Below, one piece after another: positions 25,397 through 35,325 of a stretch of 64,000 bases of DNA. A program made the position numbers and the translations under genes. The first letter of the stretch is position 1. Each line of letters opens with the position of its first letter. The DNA lies in contig PABP01000004.1 of assembly GCA_002699585.1 (NCBI GenBank), positions 62,001 to 126,000 on the forward strand, given 5' to 3'. Below the pieces are notes generated by a model that made no database searches, was not told the DNA's origin, and saw only the letters and a list, made by a program, of their open reading frames with translations. The DNA comes from Anaerolineaceae bacterium. GTDB taxonomy: Bacteria > Chloroflexota > Anaerolineae > Aggregatilineales > Phototrophicaceae.

Positions 25397-28300
25397 TTAC
25401 CTGAGTTGGATACCTCTCACGATGCCGGGAGAGTCCAAAACCGGAATATCTGGGATGATGACCAGCCCATCGACAACCTGGAAATTCAGTTCGTTCGCTT
25501 GGCTATTTTCATAGAGCAAGTCATAGAACGCAAAACCTTCATAGCCTGTTGATGGCATGACCAGATCACAAGTACCTACTTGATGGTTGTTATCATCTGC
25601 TTCCACCGCATCCCATAAGGCAATGATCAACTCATCATAAGCCTCGCCTGGTTTCGTGTAAGCGAGTATTTGCAAATCGCTTGCTGTGCCATTTTCACAG
25701 GTAACATCAAAAGGTGCATGCTGCATGCTGTTATCGAAAATCGCATTGATGTTCCGTACGGCATAGTAAATGGGTTTTGGCGTGTTGTCGGGTTCAACGA
25801 TATTGAAGTTATATTCGCGCTCGTACTGGCCTTCGAACGGCCTCTTGAAGATGAAATTAATCGTAGGTTCTACGCCCAGGTCAAAATCGAGTATCATTGA
25901 GCGTTGTTCGTATTTGGCCTGGGTTAACAGCGTGATATTGCGTGTATCGGTGTCTTCGTTTCGGAATGTTGAATAGCCCATTTCCGTCACTGCGATGGGC
26001 ATCTCACCGATTCGACTCCTTAGATCAGCGATCTGGCTCCGATAATCTGTCCAAAAATTGTATGGGGCAAATTCAGAAGCGCGCGCAGGGAATCGGTCAA
26101 CCAGATCGAGCCTGTACGGATGGTAACTAAACACATCGATATCGTCGAGCAAGCCTGCCTCAATCAGATTCTGAATGTATGGACGGGGTATGAAATTAAG
26201 TGCCTGCAACATGGCGATGCCCGGTGCATAGATCGTCGCATCAGGGTCGCCCTCACGGATGGCTGCCGCCGCTACGGCTGCGATGTTGGCATATTCAGTC
26301 TCAGTAATCCAGGGATTGAAATTACCCAGGTTGGGTTCGTTGTCGATTTCCCAATCATCGACATATGCACCAAACTCCTCAGCAGCTCGACGATAGAACG
26401 CCGCTACATATGCCATATCTTCTGAGGTAGTCGGAATGCGCCCATCGACTCTGGGGAAGTCCAGCCGAATGATGATACGAAAACCCAGCCGTTGGGCTTC
26501 GCTAAAATAGTCATAGTAGTGATCTGGAAATGTTTCCCAATAACTCGCTGGACTGTTGTCTGATGTGACCTGATTTGCGCCGAAATAGTCTTTGATCCAT
26601 GAATACCCGGTGTCTGAAACCATCTCCAAAAATGAGGGCAGATCGCTTAGTTCGTGGTTCTCTTTGAGCACGGTGGTATGCGTTCCGAATGGATTATCAA
26701 CCTCGCTCGTTCTTTTCGGTTCGATGACCGCCAGCGCTGCTTGTAGCTCTGATGGCAACTGGCTGAACGTCCTCACTTCCGTAAAAGTTGATTCAACGGC
26801 TGTGTCCGCAGATACAATGGCTGTAGATGTCGCCGCAGCCGAACTTGACTCACGAGACGTGATGTCAGCCGCCGCAACCAGGACGTTATACATACTGGTC
26901 TGGTCATTTAGGCCCCCATTGCCGTTAAGCGTAATTGTTTCACCAGCATCCAGTGATCTGGACGCGACAAGCCGTGTTGCTTCATCGCCGAGCAGGTCGC
27001 TGCCAATAGGCGGATAATCCGTGTTCCAATCTGTTAACCAGCTACTGACCTGGCTGTTGATATTCGTGTAAACAAGATAAACATCTACAGGTTGGCGAGC
27101 GGTGAAGCCAATTAACGGGCTATCGGCTGACGAAAATTTATCTTCATTGGCTGTCTGTAAATAGTAAAATCCCTGATATTGCGACGGAATCCCCATGAAT
27201 TGATAGGCACGATCAATGTACATCGCTTGATTGCGACTCAGATTTTGCCATTGATAGGTTTGGCTGCTGTTGACGGCAAAATCACTGATGAGGTTTTCTA
27301 AATCGGGCGCGCCTGCAAATATAGCTACAGAAGTCGGTGCAGCCGTTGGGGTCGCTGTAGTAGGGGCTGCAGGTGTTGTGTCTGGTGCTGTTTGTCCACT
27401 AACCTCCTGGCACGCACTGTCCACAGCTTGGCCATTGAGCACATTGCCACACATCAGGATGGGATTACTGGCACCGCTGATGCCTTTAAACAGCTCAGTG
27501 ACATCTGCAGCCGTCGTGTAGGCAATGGTGACATTGCCTCTCTCCATAGGATCGAAGACATCGAGGTTGAACAGCGTCTCAGACCAGGAAATGACATTGT
27601 TGCTAAACTGGTAATCCACATAGTTAAAGAACGCACCCGTCGCCGGATTCGGACGGTTATCAGCATGTATTTTGACAAAATCTGTTAAGGGATTCTCTGC
27701 TGAACTCAGGATGAAATTGTTCTGGAATACAGCCTGAGCGAGTGCTCCCAATACGACCGGACCCTGGCCGCTTGTATGGACAAAGGCATTGCTATCCAAT
27801 GCGAAGTACTTGGGCAGGCGTTCTTCGTAGATGTCGAGTGTACCGTTTTGATCGCCATCGCAGATAGCATCATTGTTTTGATGAAAATCAACGAAGTACG
27901 GGTTGTCATAAATGCCATCATGATTCGCAAAATCTAACTCCGCACTGGAGCTAACAACGCCCACAAACTGACTGCCATCAAAATGAATTGGCGCGTTGAC
28001 AAAGTAAGACTCACGGAAGAAGAGATTGTTGCCCTTAATCACACTCAAGACACTGGCATTGTCAAATGTGACGTTATCAAACAGGATGTCTTCCGTATCC
28101 TCAAAGATGATCGCCAGATGATTGCGGCCTGGGTCTTGAAAGGTCAGGTTTTTGAAATAGAAGTTCCTGACAGGGTCGTGTCGGCAAGTTCGGCCAGCGT
28201 GTGCCGAGCTATGGATATGAAACGACCCTTGTATGATCGTTCCGGGCTTGTCACTGACGAAGTGCAGGTTACTTCTGCCTGCGATATCGACATTGACCCC

Positions 28301-28693
28301 GCCTTCGACCCAGTCAAAATCAGCCGCGTATAAGTTCTGGTTCCATTCCAGAGGATTTGTCAAAATATAAGGACTGCAGTTGTTGGGGAAAAAGAGCGTT
28401 CCACCTGTAACTGGCAGTTGGGCCAAAGCTTCTTTGATCCCCGCCGTGTTGGACCCGGATGCATATTCACACACATTGACTTGCGGGCCAGAGTTGGTGA
28501 TGGTGCCGACAGGAATGTAATTGTTGGCCTGTGTAGCCGGGTTATATGGATGGTTGGCCCACCAATCGGCTGCACTTAAGGAATAATTCTGGGGTAGATG
28601 CGGTACGCCATCTGTTTGGGCCACCACAGAAATCGCCAGTAAACTAACAAAAACCAGTGAAAATATTCTCAGGAGTTTGCGAGTGAGAGTCAT
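25397..28693 (-). CDS. secreted two-module glycan-degrading protein: beta-helix + TIM-barrel glycosidase
   Basis: 1098 residues with an N-terminal signal peptide ending near VVAQTD. Residues about 30-420 read as a right-handed parallel beta-helix (pectate-lyase-like: repeated FKNLTFQD, ILFDNVTFDNASV, NLFFRESYF rungs). A Pro/Thr/Ala linker lies near 445-465, then a domain of about 200 residues without a recognised family. Residues about 690-1010 form a clan-A TIM barrel with acid/base Glu in DDWEIDNEPN (near 785) and nucleophile Glu in IAVTEMGYST (near 903), resembling GH39/GH5 enzymes. Beside a GH88-like gene it probably acts on an extracellular uronate-containing polysaccharide (inference). 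Confidence 0.78.
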   Translation of the reverse strand: MTLTRKLLRIFSLVFVSLLAISVVAQTDGVPHLPQNYSLSAADWWANHPYNPATQANNYIPVGTITNSGPQVNVCEYASGSNTAGIKEALAQLPVTGGTLFFPNNCSPYILTNPLEWNQNLYAADFDWVEGGVNVDIAGRSNLHFVSDKPGTIIQGSFHIHSSAHAGRTCRHDPVRNFYFKNLTFQDPGRNHLAIIFEDTEDILFDNVTFDNASVLSVIKGNNLFFRESYFVNAPIHFDGSQFVGVVSSSAELDFANHDGIYDNPYFVDFHQNNDAICDGDQNGTLDIYEERLPKYFALDSNAFVHTSGQGPVVLGALAQAVFQNNFILSSAENPLTDFVKIHADNRPNPATGAFFNYVDYQFSNNVISWSETLFNLDVFDPMERGNVTIAYTTAADVTELFKGISGASNPILMCGNVLNGQAVDSACQEVSGQTAPDTTPAAPTTATPTAAPTSVAIFAGAPDLENLISDFAVNSSQTYQWQNLSRNQAMYIDRAYQFMGIPSQYQGFYYLQTANEDKFSSADSPLIGFTARQPVDVYLVYTNINSQVSSWLTDWNTDYPPIGSDLLGDEATRLVASRSLDAGETITLNGNGGLNDQTSMYNVLVAAADITSRESSSAAATSTAIVSADTAVESTFTEVRTFSQLPSELQAALAVIEPKRTSEVDNPFGTHTTVLKENHELSDLPSFLEMVSDTGYSWIKDYFGANQVTSDNSPASYWETFPDHYYDYFSEAQRLGFRIIIRLDFPRVDGRIPTTSEDMAYVAAFYRRAAEEFGAYVDDWEIDNEPNLGNFNPWITETEYANIAAVAAAAIREGDPDATIYAPGIAMLQALNFIPRPYIQNLIEAGLLDDIDVFSYHPYRLDLVDRFPARASEFAPYNFWTDYRSQIADLRSRIGEMPIAVTEMGYSTFRNEDTDTRNITLLTQAKYEQRSMILDFDLGVEPTINFIFKRPFEGQYEREYNFNIVEPDNTPKPIYYAVRNINAIFDNSMQHAPFDVTCENGTASDLQILAYTKPGEAYDELIIALWDAVEADDNNHQVGTCDLVMPSTGYEGFAFYDLLYENSQANELNFQVVDGLVIIPDIPVLDSPGIVRGIQLR

Positions 28694-28923
28694 AGTCTGC
28701 CAGTCTGAGATTGGATTGCACGTATGGAATAATAGCGAGGTAGAAGGGAAATACCATAGGCTTAGGTTACTACTGAAATAGCAGAGAACCCAACGGAAAC
28801 CATTAAAAAAGTGCTAAGGTATCTGTAACCGAAATGTGTAAGCTAGTCTAAGAATAGCAGATTAGCTTGTTGACTCACAAGGGCAATCGGGAATTTCTAT
28901 AATACGACTAAACATAATAGCAA

Positions 28924-28950
28924 TGTGCACCCAGGTGACCTGGATGCACA
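28924..28950 (-). terminator. hairpin after the GH88-like gene
   Basis: TGTGCA and CCAGG pair with CCTGG and TGCACA around a 3-base loop, with a single mismatch. It lies 28 bases beyond the minus-strand stop at 28978. The other bases between 28694 and 28977 hold nothing recognised apart from the promoter region of the large secreted protein. Confidence 0.6.
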
Positions 28951-28977
28951 TATACAGACAATCTCACTCAGACTATA

Positions 28978-30348
28978 TCAGCTAAAAAAGGTGACATACC
29001 CACCGGACGCCATACGCTTAATCAGCAGCGCCAGTTCAACGGCATGATAGTCACCCCATAGTGAGGATTCCCCATAGGGTACGTTGCTGCCCTCAGGCAT
29101 ATGATCAAAGCCGCGTGGCATATGATAAACCGAATGCAATATCAGGCCCTCGTGGTTCGGGTCTGTCGATAGATATGGCTCAGACAATAATGTTTCGGCA
29201 ACCGTCAAGCCGGCTGCGATATAACGATTAGCATCGGCATCGCCCTTATTCTGTAGATACATCCCAAAGCGAATCAGCCCTTGTGCCGTAATCGCGGCAG
29301 CAGAGCTATCAACTGGCTCATATGGGTTATAGGGATCAGATACCTGGGATTGGTAATCTGGCAACTGAGCAAGCCCAGGTGCGCCCGTGTCCCAGAAGGG
29401 GATGCCATCTTTGCAGGTGTAGCCATCGATGTAATAGTCGCATGTCAGGCGTAGAATCCGCTCGTACTGCGCTTGAAGGGCATCGCGTCCACCAAATGAA
29501 CTGAGCGTATCGTCGTCGGCATATGGTAAGTACTCAAGGATTTCCGCAAACCCGCAAATGACCCAACTTGCGCCGCGTGTCCATGTGGAAAATGGCGAAT
29601 AGCCTTGCTGTGTGCTGGGGCAGCGATACTTGCCATCATTGATATTGAAAATTGATTCGTGTACCACGCGACCGGGAATGTCGTATATGTCGCGGCCTTC
29701 ACCATAATAAACATTGTATGTCGCTGTGGTGTCGGCGTGCTCCAGCGCTCGCTGGAGCAGGTTCACATGCATTTCGCCCTCACCGATTAGATGATGTCCC
29801 AGGTGATGGCTCATCGCCAACGACCGCATCGACCGGATCGTATCGGCAAACAGCGAATGGGGCCCGTTAAAGGAATAGATGTAGCCTTTTCCAGTTTCGC
29901 ACTTTTGGTAGCGCATGGCCTGCACCGCACCGGATAGCTTTAGCGCCAGAACGCATTCCGCGAGGTCACCTGCATCCAGACCCGATTTTTCTTCTAAAAT
30001 GAGCCGCCTTAGATTCCCATATGTCGAAAGAATATTGAAGCCGTGGTCATGCACGCCCGTATGTGAAATATGTGATGGCATCCAATTCAGGGTACGTTCT
30101 CGGCCTAGTTTCAGTAACCGCTCATCACCGTTGATGTCAAACAGCAGCAGCGCTTGGCCGATGAAAAATCCCAGCGTCCAGTCAGTCCAGGAGCGGGATG
30201 AATATTGGCCTTTAACGGTTACAACTGGGGAACCATCTTGCCTGTTCCAGCGATCATGGACTGCGAGTACTTTCTCAGTGGCCATGCTGGCAAAAGCATC
30301 AATTTTGGATGAGCATTGTTCGGGGGTTAAAGTGTTTTCAATCTGCAC
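28978..30348 (-). CDS. GH88/GH105-type unsaturated glucuronyl hydrolase-like protein
   Basis: 456 residues starting at a GTG with AGG eight bases upstream; no signal peptide, so cytoplasmic. The (alpha/alpha)6 barrel motifs match family GH88: WTLGFFIGQALLLFD, HDHGFNILSTYG near residue 100, and QGYSPFSTWTRGASWVICGF near residue 250. These enzymes hydrate and open 4,5-unsaturated uronosyl ends left by polysaccharide lyases. The next gene downstream encodes a beta-helix protein of lyase-like fold, which supports that pathway. Exact substrate is unknown. Confidence 0.8.
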   Translation of the reverse strand: MQIENTLTPEQCSSKIDAFASMATEKVLAVHDRWNRQDGSPVVTVKGQYSSRSWTDWTLGFFIGQALLLFDINGDERLLKLGRERTLNWMPSHISHTGVHDHGFNILSTYGNLRRLILEEKSGLDAGDLAECVLALKLSGAVQAMRYQKCETGKGYIYSFNGPHSLFADTIRSMRSLAMSHHLGHHLIGEGEMHVNLLQRALEHADTTATYNVYYGEGRDIYDIPGRVVHESIFNINDGKYRCPSTQQGYSPFSTWTRGASWVICGFAEILEYLPYADDDTLSSFGGRDALQAQYERILRLTCDYYIDGYTCKDGIPFWDTGAPGLAQLPDYQSQVSDPYNPYEPVDSSAAAITAQGLIRFGMYLQNKGDADANRYIAAGLTVAETLLSEPYLSTDPNHEGLILHSVYHMPRGFDHMPEGSNVPYGESSLWGDYHAVELALLIKRMASGGYVTFFS

Positions 30349-30498
30349 GGAATTAGCCTAATCCTACAAAATAATACATCTAGTAAATGCCTGATAATAT
30401 CTTCGCGGCGGCAGCCGACTGCTTGAATGGCTGCGCAAAAATCGATAATCACATCGATAGTCTCGCCACCGAAGTCGTTTCGAGATAGACTAGACTAT

Positions 30499-30510
30499 AT
30501 CCTATAGGAT
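30499..30510. promoter_or_regulatory. 12-bp palindrome upstream of the SDR gene
   Basis: ATCCTATAGGAT is a perfect palindrome in the 294-base region between the divergent GH88-like and SDR genes. It could be an operator for either, but no regulator is adjacent. Nothing else was recognised in this stretch. Confidence 0.3.
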
Positions 30511-30642
30511 TTTGATTCGCAAAGCGTGGGTCGCTATAGGTAGGGCTTTATGATTGCTTTTGGAGTCGTCATTTTGGTTTTTAAGTGGTTTCTTTCTTGA
30601 TCAGTACGCTTATTCTAAATATTTTCACAGTTGAGGTGGGGC

Positions 30643-31419
30643 ATGTCAGACAAACGAGTAGCCATTGTAACGGGCGGTGGACGTGGTATCGGGCGCGGGA
30701 TTACCCTCGCACTTGCGGAACAGGGCTGGCATGTCGTCATCAACTATCGCTCCAATCGCCAGGCAGCGGATGAGGCTGCCAAAACGATTGAGTCGCATGG
30801 TGGGAGCGCGTTGGTCGTGCAAGCCGATGTCGGCAATTTGGACGATCATGCGGCGATGGTTGATACGGTGCTAGAGCAGCTAGGCCGCATTGACTTGCTG
30901 GTGAATAACGCCGGCATAGGTCCGCGCCAGCGCCTTGACCTGCTAGATATGTCCGTTGAGAGTTACGATGAGGTCATGGCTGTTAATCTAAAAGGCCCCT
31001 TGTTTCTCACGCAGCGGGTAGCCAATAAGATGATTGAGTTGCTGCAATCCGGCACCATTGATGCGCCCAAGATCGTCAACATCGGTTCGATTAGTGCCTA
31101 TACCAGTAGCGTAGCACGCGGGGAATACTGCATCTCTAAGGCCGGCATGTCCATGATGACCATGCTATTTGGGGATCGCTTGGCGGAGTATGGCATCAAC
31201 GTATATGAGATTCGCCCAGGCATCATCGAAACAGACATGACCAGTGTGGTCAAAGGCAAATACGACAAGCTAATTGCCGATGGGCTGACGCCGATTCAGC
31301 GTTGGGGCCAACCTGACGATATTGGTAAGATGGTGACGGCCATTGCTGAGGGTTACCTGCCATTTTCAACAGGTGAAGTCATTAACGTGGATGGTGGCTT
31401 CCACATGCATCGTCTGTAG
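30643..31419 (+). CDS. short-chain dehydrogenase/reductase (FabG-like)
   Basis: 258 residues from ATG 30643 with GAGGTGGGG before it. Cofactor motif TGGGRGIGRG (residues 10-19), NNAG near 89, catalytic Ser near 149 (SISAYTSS), and YCISK with Tyr about 162 and Lys about 166 are all present; the C-terminal INVDGGFHMHRL is typical. It reduces or oxidises a carbonyl/alcohol with NAD(P). It is annotated in kind with 3-oxoacyl-ACP reductases, but beside GH88 and polysaccharide genes a sugar or keto-uronate reductase is plausible (inference). It is monocistronic and convergent with the next gene. Confidence 0.85.
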   Translation: MSDKRVAIVTGGGRGIGRGITLALAEQGWHVVINYRSNRQAADEAAKTIESHGGSALVVQADVGNLDDHAAMVDTVLEQLGRIDLLVNNAGIGPRQRLDLLDMSVESYDEVMAVNLKGPLFLTQRVANKMIELLQSGTIDAPKIVNIGSISAYTSSVARGEYCISKAGMSMMTMLFGDRLAEYGINVYEIRPGIIETDMTSVVKGKYDKLIADGLTPIQRWGQPDDIGKMVTAIAEGYLPFSTGEVINVDGGFHMHRL

Positions 31420-31442
31420 AATCTTTATACATACAATCAAAA

Positions 31443-31468
31443 AGGCCCGTCTTTTGATAGGCGGGCCT
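31443..31468. terminator. terminator shared by convergent genes
   Basis: AGGCCCG and CGGGCCT form a GC-rich 7-bp stem with a 12-base loop. On the minus strand it is followed by a run of five T, closing the Opp/GH4 operon; on the plus strand it follows the SDR gene. Confidence 0.75.
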
Positions 31469-31513
31469 CTCATGTTTGACTGTGCCAAAAACGAAAGATT
31501 GGGCAGAATAAGC

Positions 31514-31900
31514 CTAGATGGGCGGTCCAAACAGGCGATTTGCAGTCCGTGACGCTAATGGAATCCGTGTCTTGTAGCCTCGTAAAGCAGAGACAAACCC
31601 CAGGAACCAGGTCAATACGAAAAAGAGCAGGAACGCCAGCACCAGGGCGAAGGTTGCTGTCGCGATGATCGGTCCGAACACGGGCAGGAACGATACGAGA
31701 TAAGCGGCAATGGCCCATATAATGAGGATGAATAGGGCAGCGGCCAGTACGCCAATGGATTGGCGACCGTGATTTTTGGCAAGTTCATCATCCTGGGAGA
31801 GCGCCACAAATCCACCTACCAGTGGGATGATATAGGCAATAGCAGCCAGCGGGCGGTTGCCCTCGGCCACCTTCATTTTACTCACGTTATACTGGGACAT
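31514..31900 (-). CDS. small membrane protein, DUF4870-like
   Basis: 128 residues with about three membrane helices ([52 protein letters not shown]) and the conserved-looking [16 protein letters not shown] between the first two, a pattern of DUF4870/Tic20-like proteins. Its start overlaps the ATPase gene by 14 bases and its ribosome site AAGGGAG lies in the ATPase's last codons, so it is co-translated with the transporter. Function unknown. Confidence 0.65.
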   Translation of the reverse strand: MSQYNVSKMKVAEGNRPLAAIAYIIPLVGGFVALSQDDELAKNHGRQSIGVLAAALFILIIWAIAAYLVSFLPVFGPIIATATFALVLAFLLFFVLTWFLGFVSALRGYKTRIPLASRTANRLFGPPI

Positions 31901-32942
31901 GTGCGACTCCCTTTAGCTCCAGTTCATCGGCGAAGTGGCAGGCCGCCACATGGCCGGGTTTGATCTCTTTTAATGGGGGAATTTCTCGTTTGCAGATGTC
32001 CTCGGCATAACGGCAGCGTGGATGGAACACGCAACCAGAGGGCGGGTTCGCTGGGCTGGGGACATCCCCCTCTAAAATGATGCGCTCGGTCCTGATGAGC
32101 GGGTCAGCAGGCGGCACAGCCGATACCAGCGCCTCTGTATAGGGATGCTTGGGATTCCGTAGCAGTTCTTCAGTTGGCGCATGCTCAACGATCTTCCCAA
32201 CGTACATCACCGCGATGTTGTCGCAGATGTGCTCCACAACCGATAGATCATGCGAGATGAAAATGAAAGTCAGCCCAAGTTGATTCTTGAGGTCTTGCAG
32301 CAAGTTGAGCACCTGCGCCTGTACAGAAACATCCAGTGCGGAAACCGGCTCGTCTGCCACGATGAGCCGCGGTTGTAGGGCCAGTGTACGTGCCACACCG
32401 ATACGTTGTCTTTGGCCACCGCTGAACTCATGCGGATAACGACTCATATAACTGGGCGCAAGCCCGACAGCCGTCATGAGGTCGGCCACACGATCATCAA
32501 GCTCCTGACCTTTGGCCTCGTTATGAATAATCAGTGGCTCACCAATGATGTCTTTTACTGTCAGGCGCGGATTGAGCGAGCTAAAAGGGTCTTGGAAGAC
32601 CATGCGCATTTCTCGGCGCAGCTCTTTCATCGTTCTACGGTTGACCTTGGCGACATCGATCCACTCGTTGTTCGCCTGTCGGAACCAGACCTCGCCGTCA
32701 GTCGGATCATACAGCCGTAGGATACTGCGTCCGACCGTCGTTTTGCCGCAGCCACTTTCCCCAACCAGGCCGAGCACCTCGTTCTCACGCACATTCAGCG
32801 AGATACCATCGACCGCTTTGACAGTGATGGCATTCCGCTGCAAAAAGCCTTCTGTGACTCTAAAATGCTGCTTGAGTCCATCAACCTTGAGGATGAAGTC
32901 TTTTTGTCCATTCGATTGTTCGGATGTCTTGTTCTCAGTCAT
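31887..32942 (-). CDS. Opp/Dpp-type ABC transporter ATP-binding protein (OppF-like)
   Basis: 351 residues. Walker [10 protein letters not shown] near residue 60, signature FSGGQRQR near 165, Walker [14 protein letters not shown], and the family's C-terminal extension with [21 protein letters not shown], whose four cysteines bind a 4Fe-4S cluster or metal in relatives. It pairs with the OppD-like ATPase at 37494-38549 to drive import. Although the family transports peptides, this operon begins with a GH4 glycosidase, so oligosaccharide import is likely here. Confidence 0.92.
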   Translation of the reverse strand: MTENKTSEQSNGQKDFILKVDGLKQHFRVTEGFLQRNAITVKAVDGISLNVRENEVLGLVGESGCGKTTVGRSILRLYDPTDGEVWFRQANNEWIDVAKVNRRTMKELRREMRMVFQDPFSSLNPRLTVKDIIGEPLIIHNEAKGQELDDRVADLMTAVGLAPSYMSRYPHEFSGGQRQRIGVARTLALQPRLIVADEPVSALDVSVQAQVLNLLQDLKNQLGLTFIFISHDLSVVEHICDNIAVMYVGKIVEHAPTEELLRNPKHPYTEALVSAVPPADPLIRTERIILEGDVPSPANPPSGCVFHPRCRYAEDICKREIPPLKEIKPGHVAACHFADELELKGVAHVPV

Positions 32943-32957
32943 CGTCGTTGGCTCTCA

Positions 32958-34115
32958 TTACAGGTTGGCATAGGGATCAGCGGCGTCACGTAGACCATCA
33001 CCCAGGAAGTTCAGGCCCAGCACAGCAATCACGATGAATCCGACAGGGGAGAGTATCCACGTATTTTGGCCGAGCGTTTCCAGATTTTGCGCATTGCGCA
33101 TCAGGAACCCCCAACTGGTTAGCGGCTCTTGAATGCCGATACCTAAGAAGCTGAGGAAAGCTTCCGCCAGAATAATGTCTGGGATGAGCAGCGATAGGAT
33201 TACGATCACATGGCTGAGCGTGTTGGGATACAGATGGCGTAGGATGATACGTGCATCTGATGCGCCTTGTTCTTTGGCTGCCAGGATAAAATCTGTCTCA
33301 CGGAGCGACAACACCTTACTACGGACTTCACGCGCGAGCACGGCCCAACGCAGCAGCGGGAAGATGAAGCTCATCACCAGGAAAACCTGGAAAGAGGTCC
33401 ATGTTCGTGGGATGACTGCCGCCAATGCCATCCACAGCGGCAGTTCCGGGAAGGACATAACCACTTCCACAAAGCGCTGAATAACATTATCGATTGCGCC
33501 GCCATAATAACCGGAGATCACGCCAACTGCCGAGCCAATCGTGACCGCAACCAGCGCAGCAATCAGACTGAGCGACAGCGATACGCGGCCCGCTAAGCAG
33601 GCTCGTCCCCACAAATCACGTCCAAACCGATCTGTGCCCAGTAAGAATAATTGGCCATCGCCTTCGACACCGATGAAGTGAATATCGGTTTCAAACAGGC
33701 CAAGCAGTTTATAGTCCCAACTGCGCACAAAAAACTGAATTTCGTAGCGCGTTTCAGTGTCTTCCGTCCACAGCGATTGAAATGTCAGCGGGTCAAGCTC
33801 GACGACCTGGTTATAGATAAATGGCCGGAAATGGAAGTTCCCCTCAGCATCGACGAAGCGTACTGTCGATGGCGGAATGTAAGAATCGCCAAGTGCATTG
33901 CGATTGAAGTCATTTGGCGAAAAGAACTCTGCGAAGACTGCCAGCATGACCAGCGTAATGACCATCATGCCGCCAACAATCGCAGCCTTACTGCGGCTGA
34001 AGCGTTGCCACACCAATTGGAAATAGGTTTCGTGGCGTTCTTCTCCGCCTGACTGTGCTGGCAGCAGTTCCTCCGGCGGGGTGTCGAAAACAGAAGCTGA
34101 GTTATCCATCATCAT
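32958..34115 (-). CDS. Opp/Dpp-type ABC transporter permease (OppC-like)
   Basis: 385 residues, longer than the usual near-300 because of a large extracytoplasmic insertion between the first two helices (about residues 70-175, including the segment [20 protein letters not shown]). The core carries [21 protein letters not shown] and [19 protein letters not shown], hallmarks of DppC/OppC, with the ATPase-contact loop [25 protein letters not shown] lies before the first of three consecutive ATG codons. The insertion is seen in oligosaccharide-linked relatives too, from general knowledge of the family. Confidence 0.92.
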   Translation of the reverse strand: MMMDNSASVFDTPPEELLPAQSGGEERHETYFQLVWQRFSRSKAAIVGGMMVITLVMLAVFAEFFSPNDFNRNALGDSYIPPSTVRFVDAEGNFHFRPFIYNQVVELDPLTFQSLWTEDTETRYEIQFFVRSWDYKLLGLFETDIHFIGVEGDGQLFLLGTDRFGRDLWGRACLAGRVSLSLSLIAALVAVTIGSAVGVISGYYGGAIDNVIQRFVEVVMSFPELPLWMALAAVIPRTWTSFQVFLVMSFIFPLLRWAVLAREVRSKVLSLRETDFILAAKEQGASDARIILRHLYPNTLSHVIVILSLLIPDIILAEAFLSFLGIGIQEPLTSWGFLMRNAQNLETLGQNTWILSPVGFIVIAVLGLNFLGDGLRDAADPYANL

Positions 34116-34144
34116 AAATACCTTTAACGATAATCCGTCTCCTG

Positions 34145-35143
34145 CTAGCTGTACCGGATGCGCGGATCTAAGAGTGCCAGTAACAGGTCTGCAATCAAAT
34201 TGCCGAGCACCAGCAACACGCCATAGATCAGCATCATGCTGCCGGAAATATAAATATCCTGATTGAGCAGGGAGTCATAAAACATAGGGGCCAGTGTCGG
34301 AATGCCGAGCACGATTGCGGCTTCCAGTTCGCCCTGGAGCATATAGGGTAGGATTGCGCCCTGATAAGCGACAATCGGATGCAGCGCATTCGGTACCGCA
34401 TGTCGGTTGATGACTTTGCGCTCGGTCAAGCCCTTTGAGCGTGCGGTTGTCACATATTGCTCATTGAGCACATCCAACAAATTGCCGCGCATGACACGTA
34501 AGTTACGTGCCACACCACCAAAGCCTGCAATAAATATTACTGGCCACACATGCTTGAGCAAATCCAGGCCTTTTTCAATCGACCAGGGAGCCAGCACGTA
34601 CTCCGGCGAAAACAGCGAACTCACATGCTCCTGCCCCAGTTGGAAAGCCAGAATATAGATAATCATCAGCGCCAACGAGAAACGGGGTATGGATGTCGCG
34701 ATAAACGCGAATAGCGCCGCCAGGTTATCGGCCATACTGTACTGGCGGTTGGCGACATATATACCGAGCGACACGCCGACCAGTGTCGAAATGAGATGGG
34801 CGGCCAGAGCGATGCCCAATGTACGTGGCAGGCGCTCGGCGATCAGTTCGCCCACGTCTTTTTTATAGGCAAAGGAATAGCCGAACTCACCGCGTGTGAC
34901 GATGCCTGTCACCCAATTGACGAATTGCACGGGGACGGGATCATTTAAGCCATAGCGCTCCCGCAGTTTGTCCGCCTGGACTTTGGCTTCGTCGCGTGTT
35001 TGCCCACCCAGGTTGACGAGTTGATTCTCGTAAACGTCCATAAAGTCGCCGGGGGGCAGTTGGATGATAGTAAACGAGACAGCCGCCACAATCGTCAACA
35101 CGATAGCTGCTGAAATAACGCGGCCAATTAAAAAACGTATCAT
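34145..35143 (-). CDS. Opp/Dpp-type ABC transporter permease (OppB-like)
   Basis: 332 residues with six membrane helices. N-terminal [24 protein letters not shown], the loop [25 protein letters not shown] and the C-terminal PRIRYS are DppB/OppB features; the ATPase-contact loop is [20 protein letters not shown]. It is followed by OppC after 29 bases and preceded by the binding protein after a hairpin at 35277-35302. Confidence 0.92.
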   Translation of the reverse strand: MIRFLIGRVISAAIVLTIVAAVSFTIIQLPPGDFMDVYENQLVNLGGQTRDEAKVQADKLRERYGLNDPVPVQFVNWVTGIVTRGEFGYSFAYKKDVGELIAERLPRTLGIALAAHLISTLVGVSLGIYVANRQYSMADNLAALFAFIATSIPRFSLALMIIYILAFQLGQEHVSSLFSPEYVLAPWSIEKGLDLLKHVWPVIFIAGFGGVARNLRVMRGNLLDVLNEQYVTTARSKGLTERKVINRHAVPNALHPIVAYQGAILPYMLQGELEAAIVLGIPTLAPMFYDSLLNQDIYISGSMMLIYGVLLVLGNLIADLLLALLDPRIRYS

Positions 35144-35276
35144 AGTAGATGACCTATCCCAGGTAACAGGATTGCATACCGATGGTTGCGCCGTAAACCG
35201 TTTCGCGTCGGCTGGTGATAGTGTGATAATTCGTGCTTACTATTTTTCATTGCCAAGCCACGCCAACGGTGGAGTA

Positions 35277-35302
35277 GAGGGGTACGCCCAGGCGCACCCC
35301 TC
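35277..35302 (-). promoter_or_regulatory. intercistronic hairpin between binding protein and permease
   Basis: GAGGGGTACGCC pairs with GGCGCACCCCTC (11 of 12 pairs) around a 2-base loop. No T-run follows on the minus strand. It is placed just beyond the binding-protein stop, as in other operons of this window. Confidence 0.65.
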
Positions 35303-35325
35303 CAATCCGTTACATCCGTAGAACC

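Noticed and set aside
28818-28842. A TGTAACCGAAATG stretch like the LacI operators at 4.8-4.9 kb
   Set aside because: Only the left half matches; there is no inverted partner and no reason for that regulator to act here.
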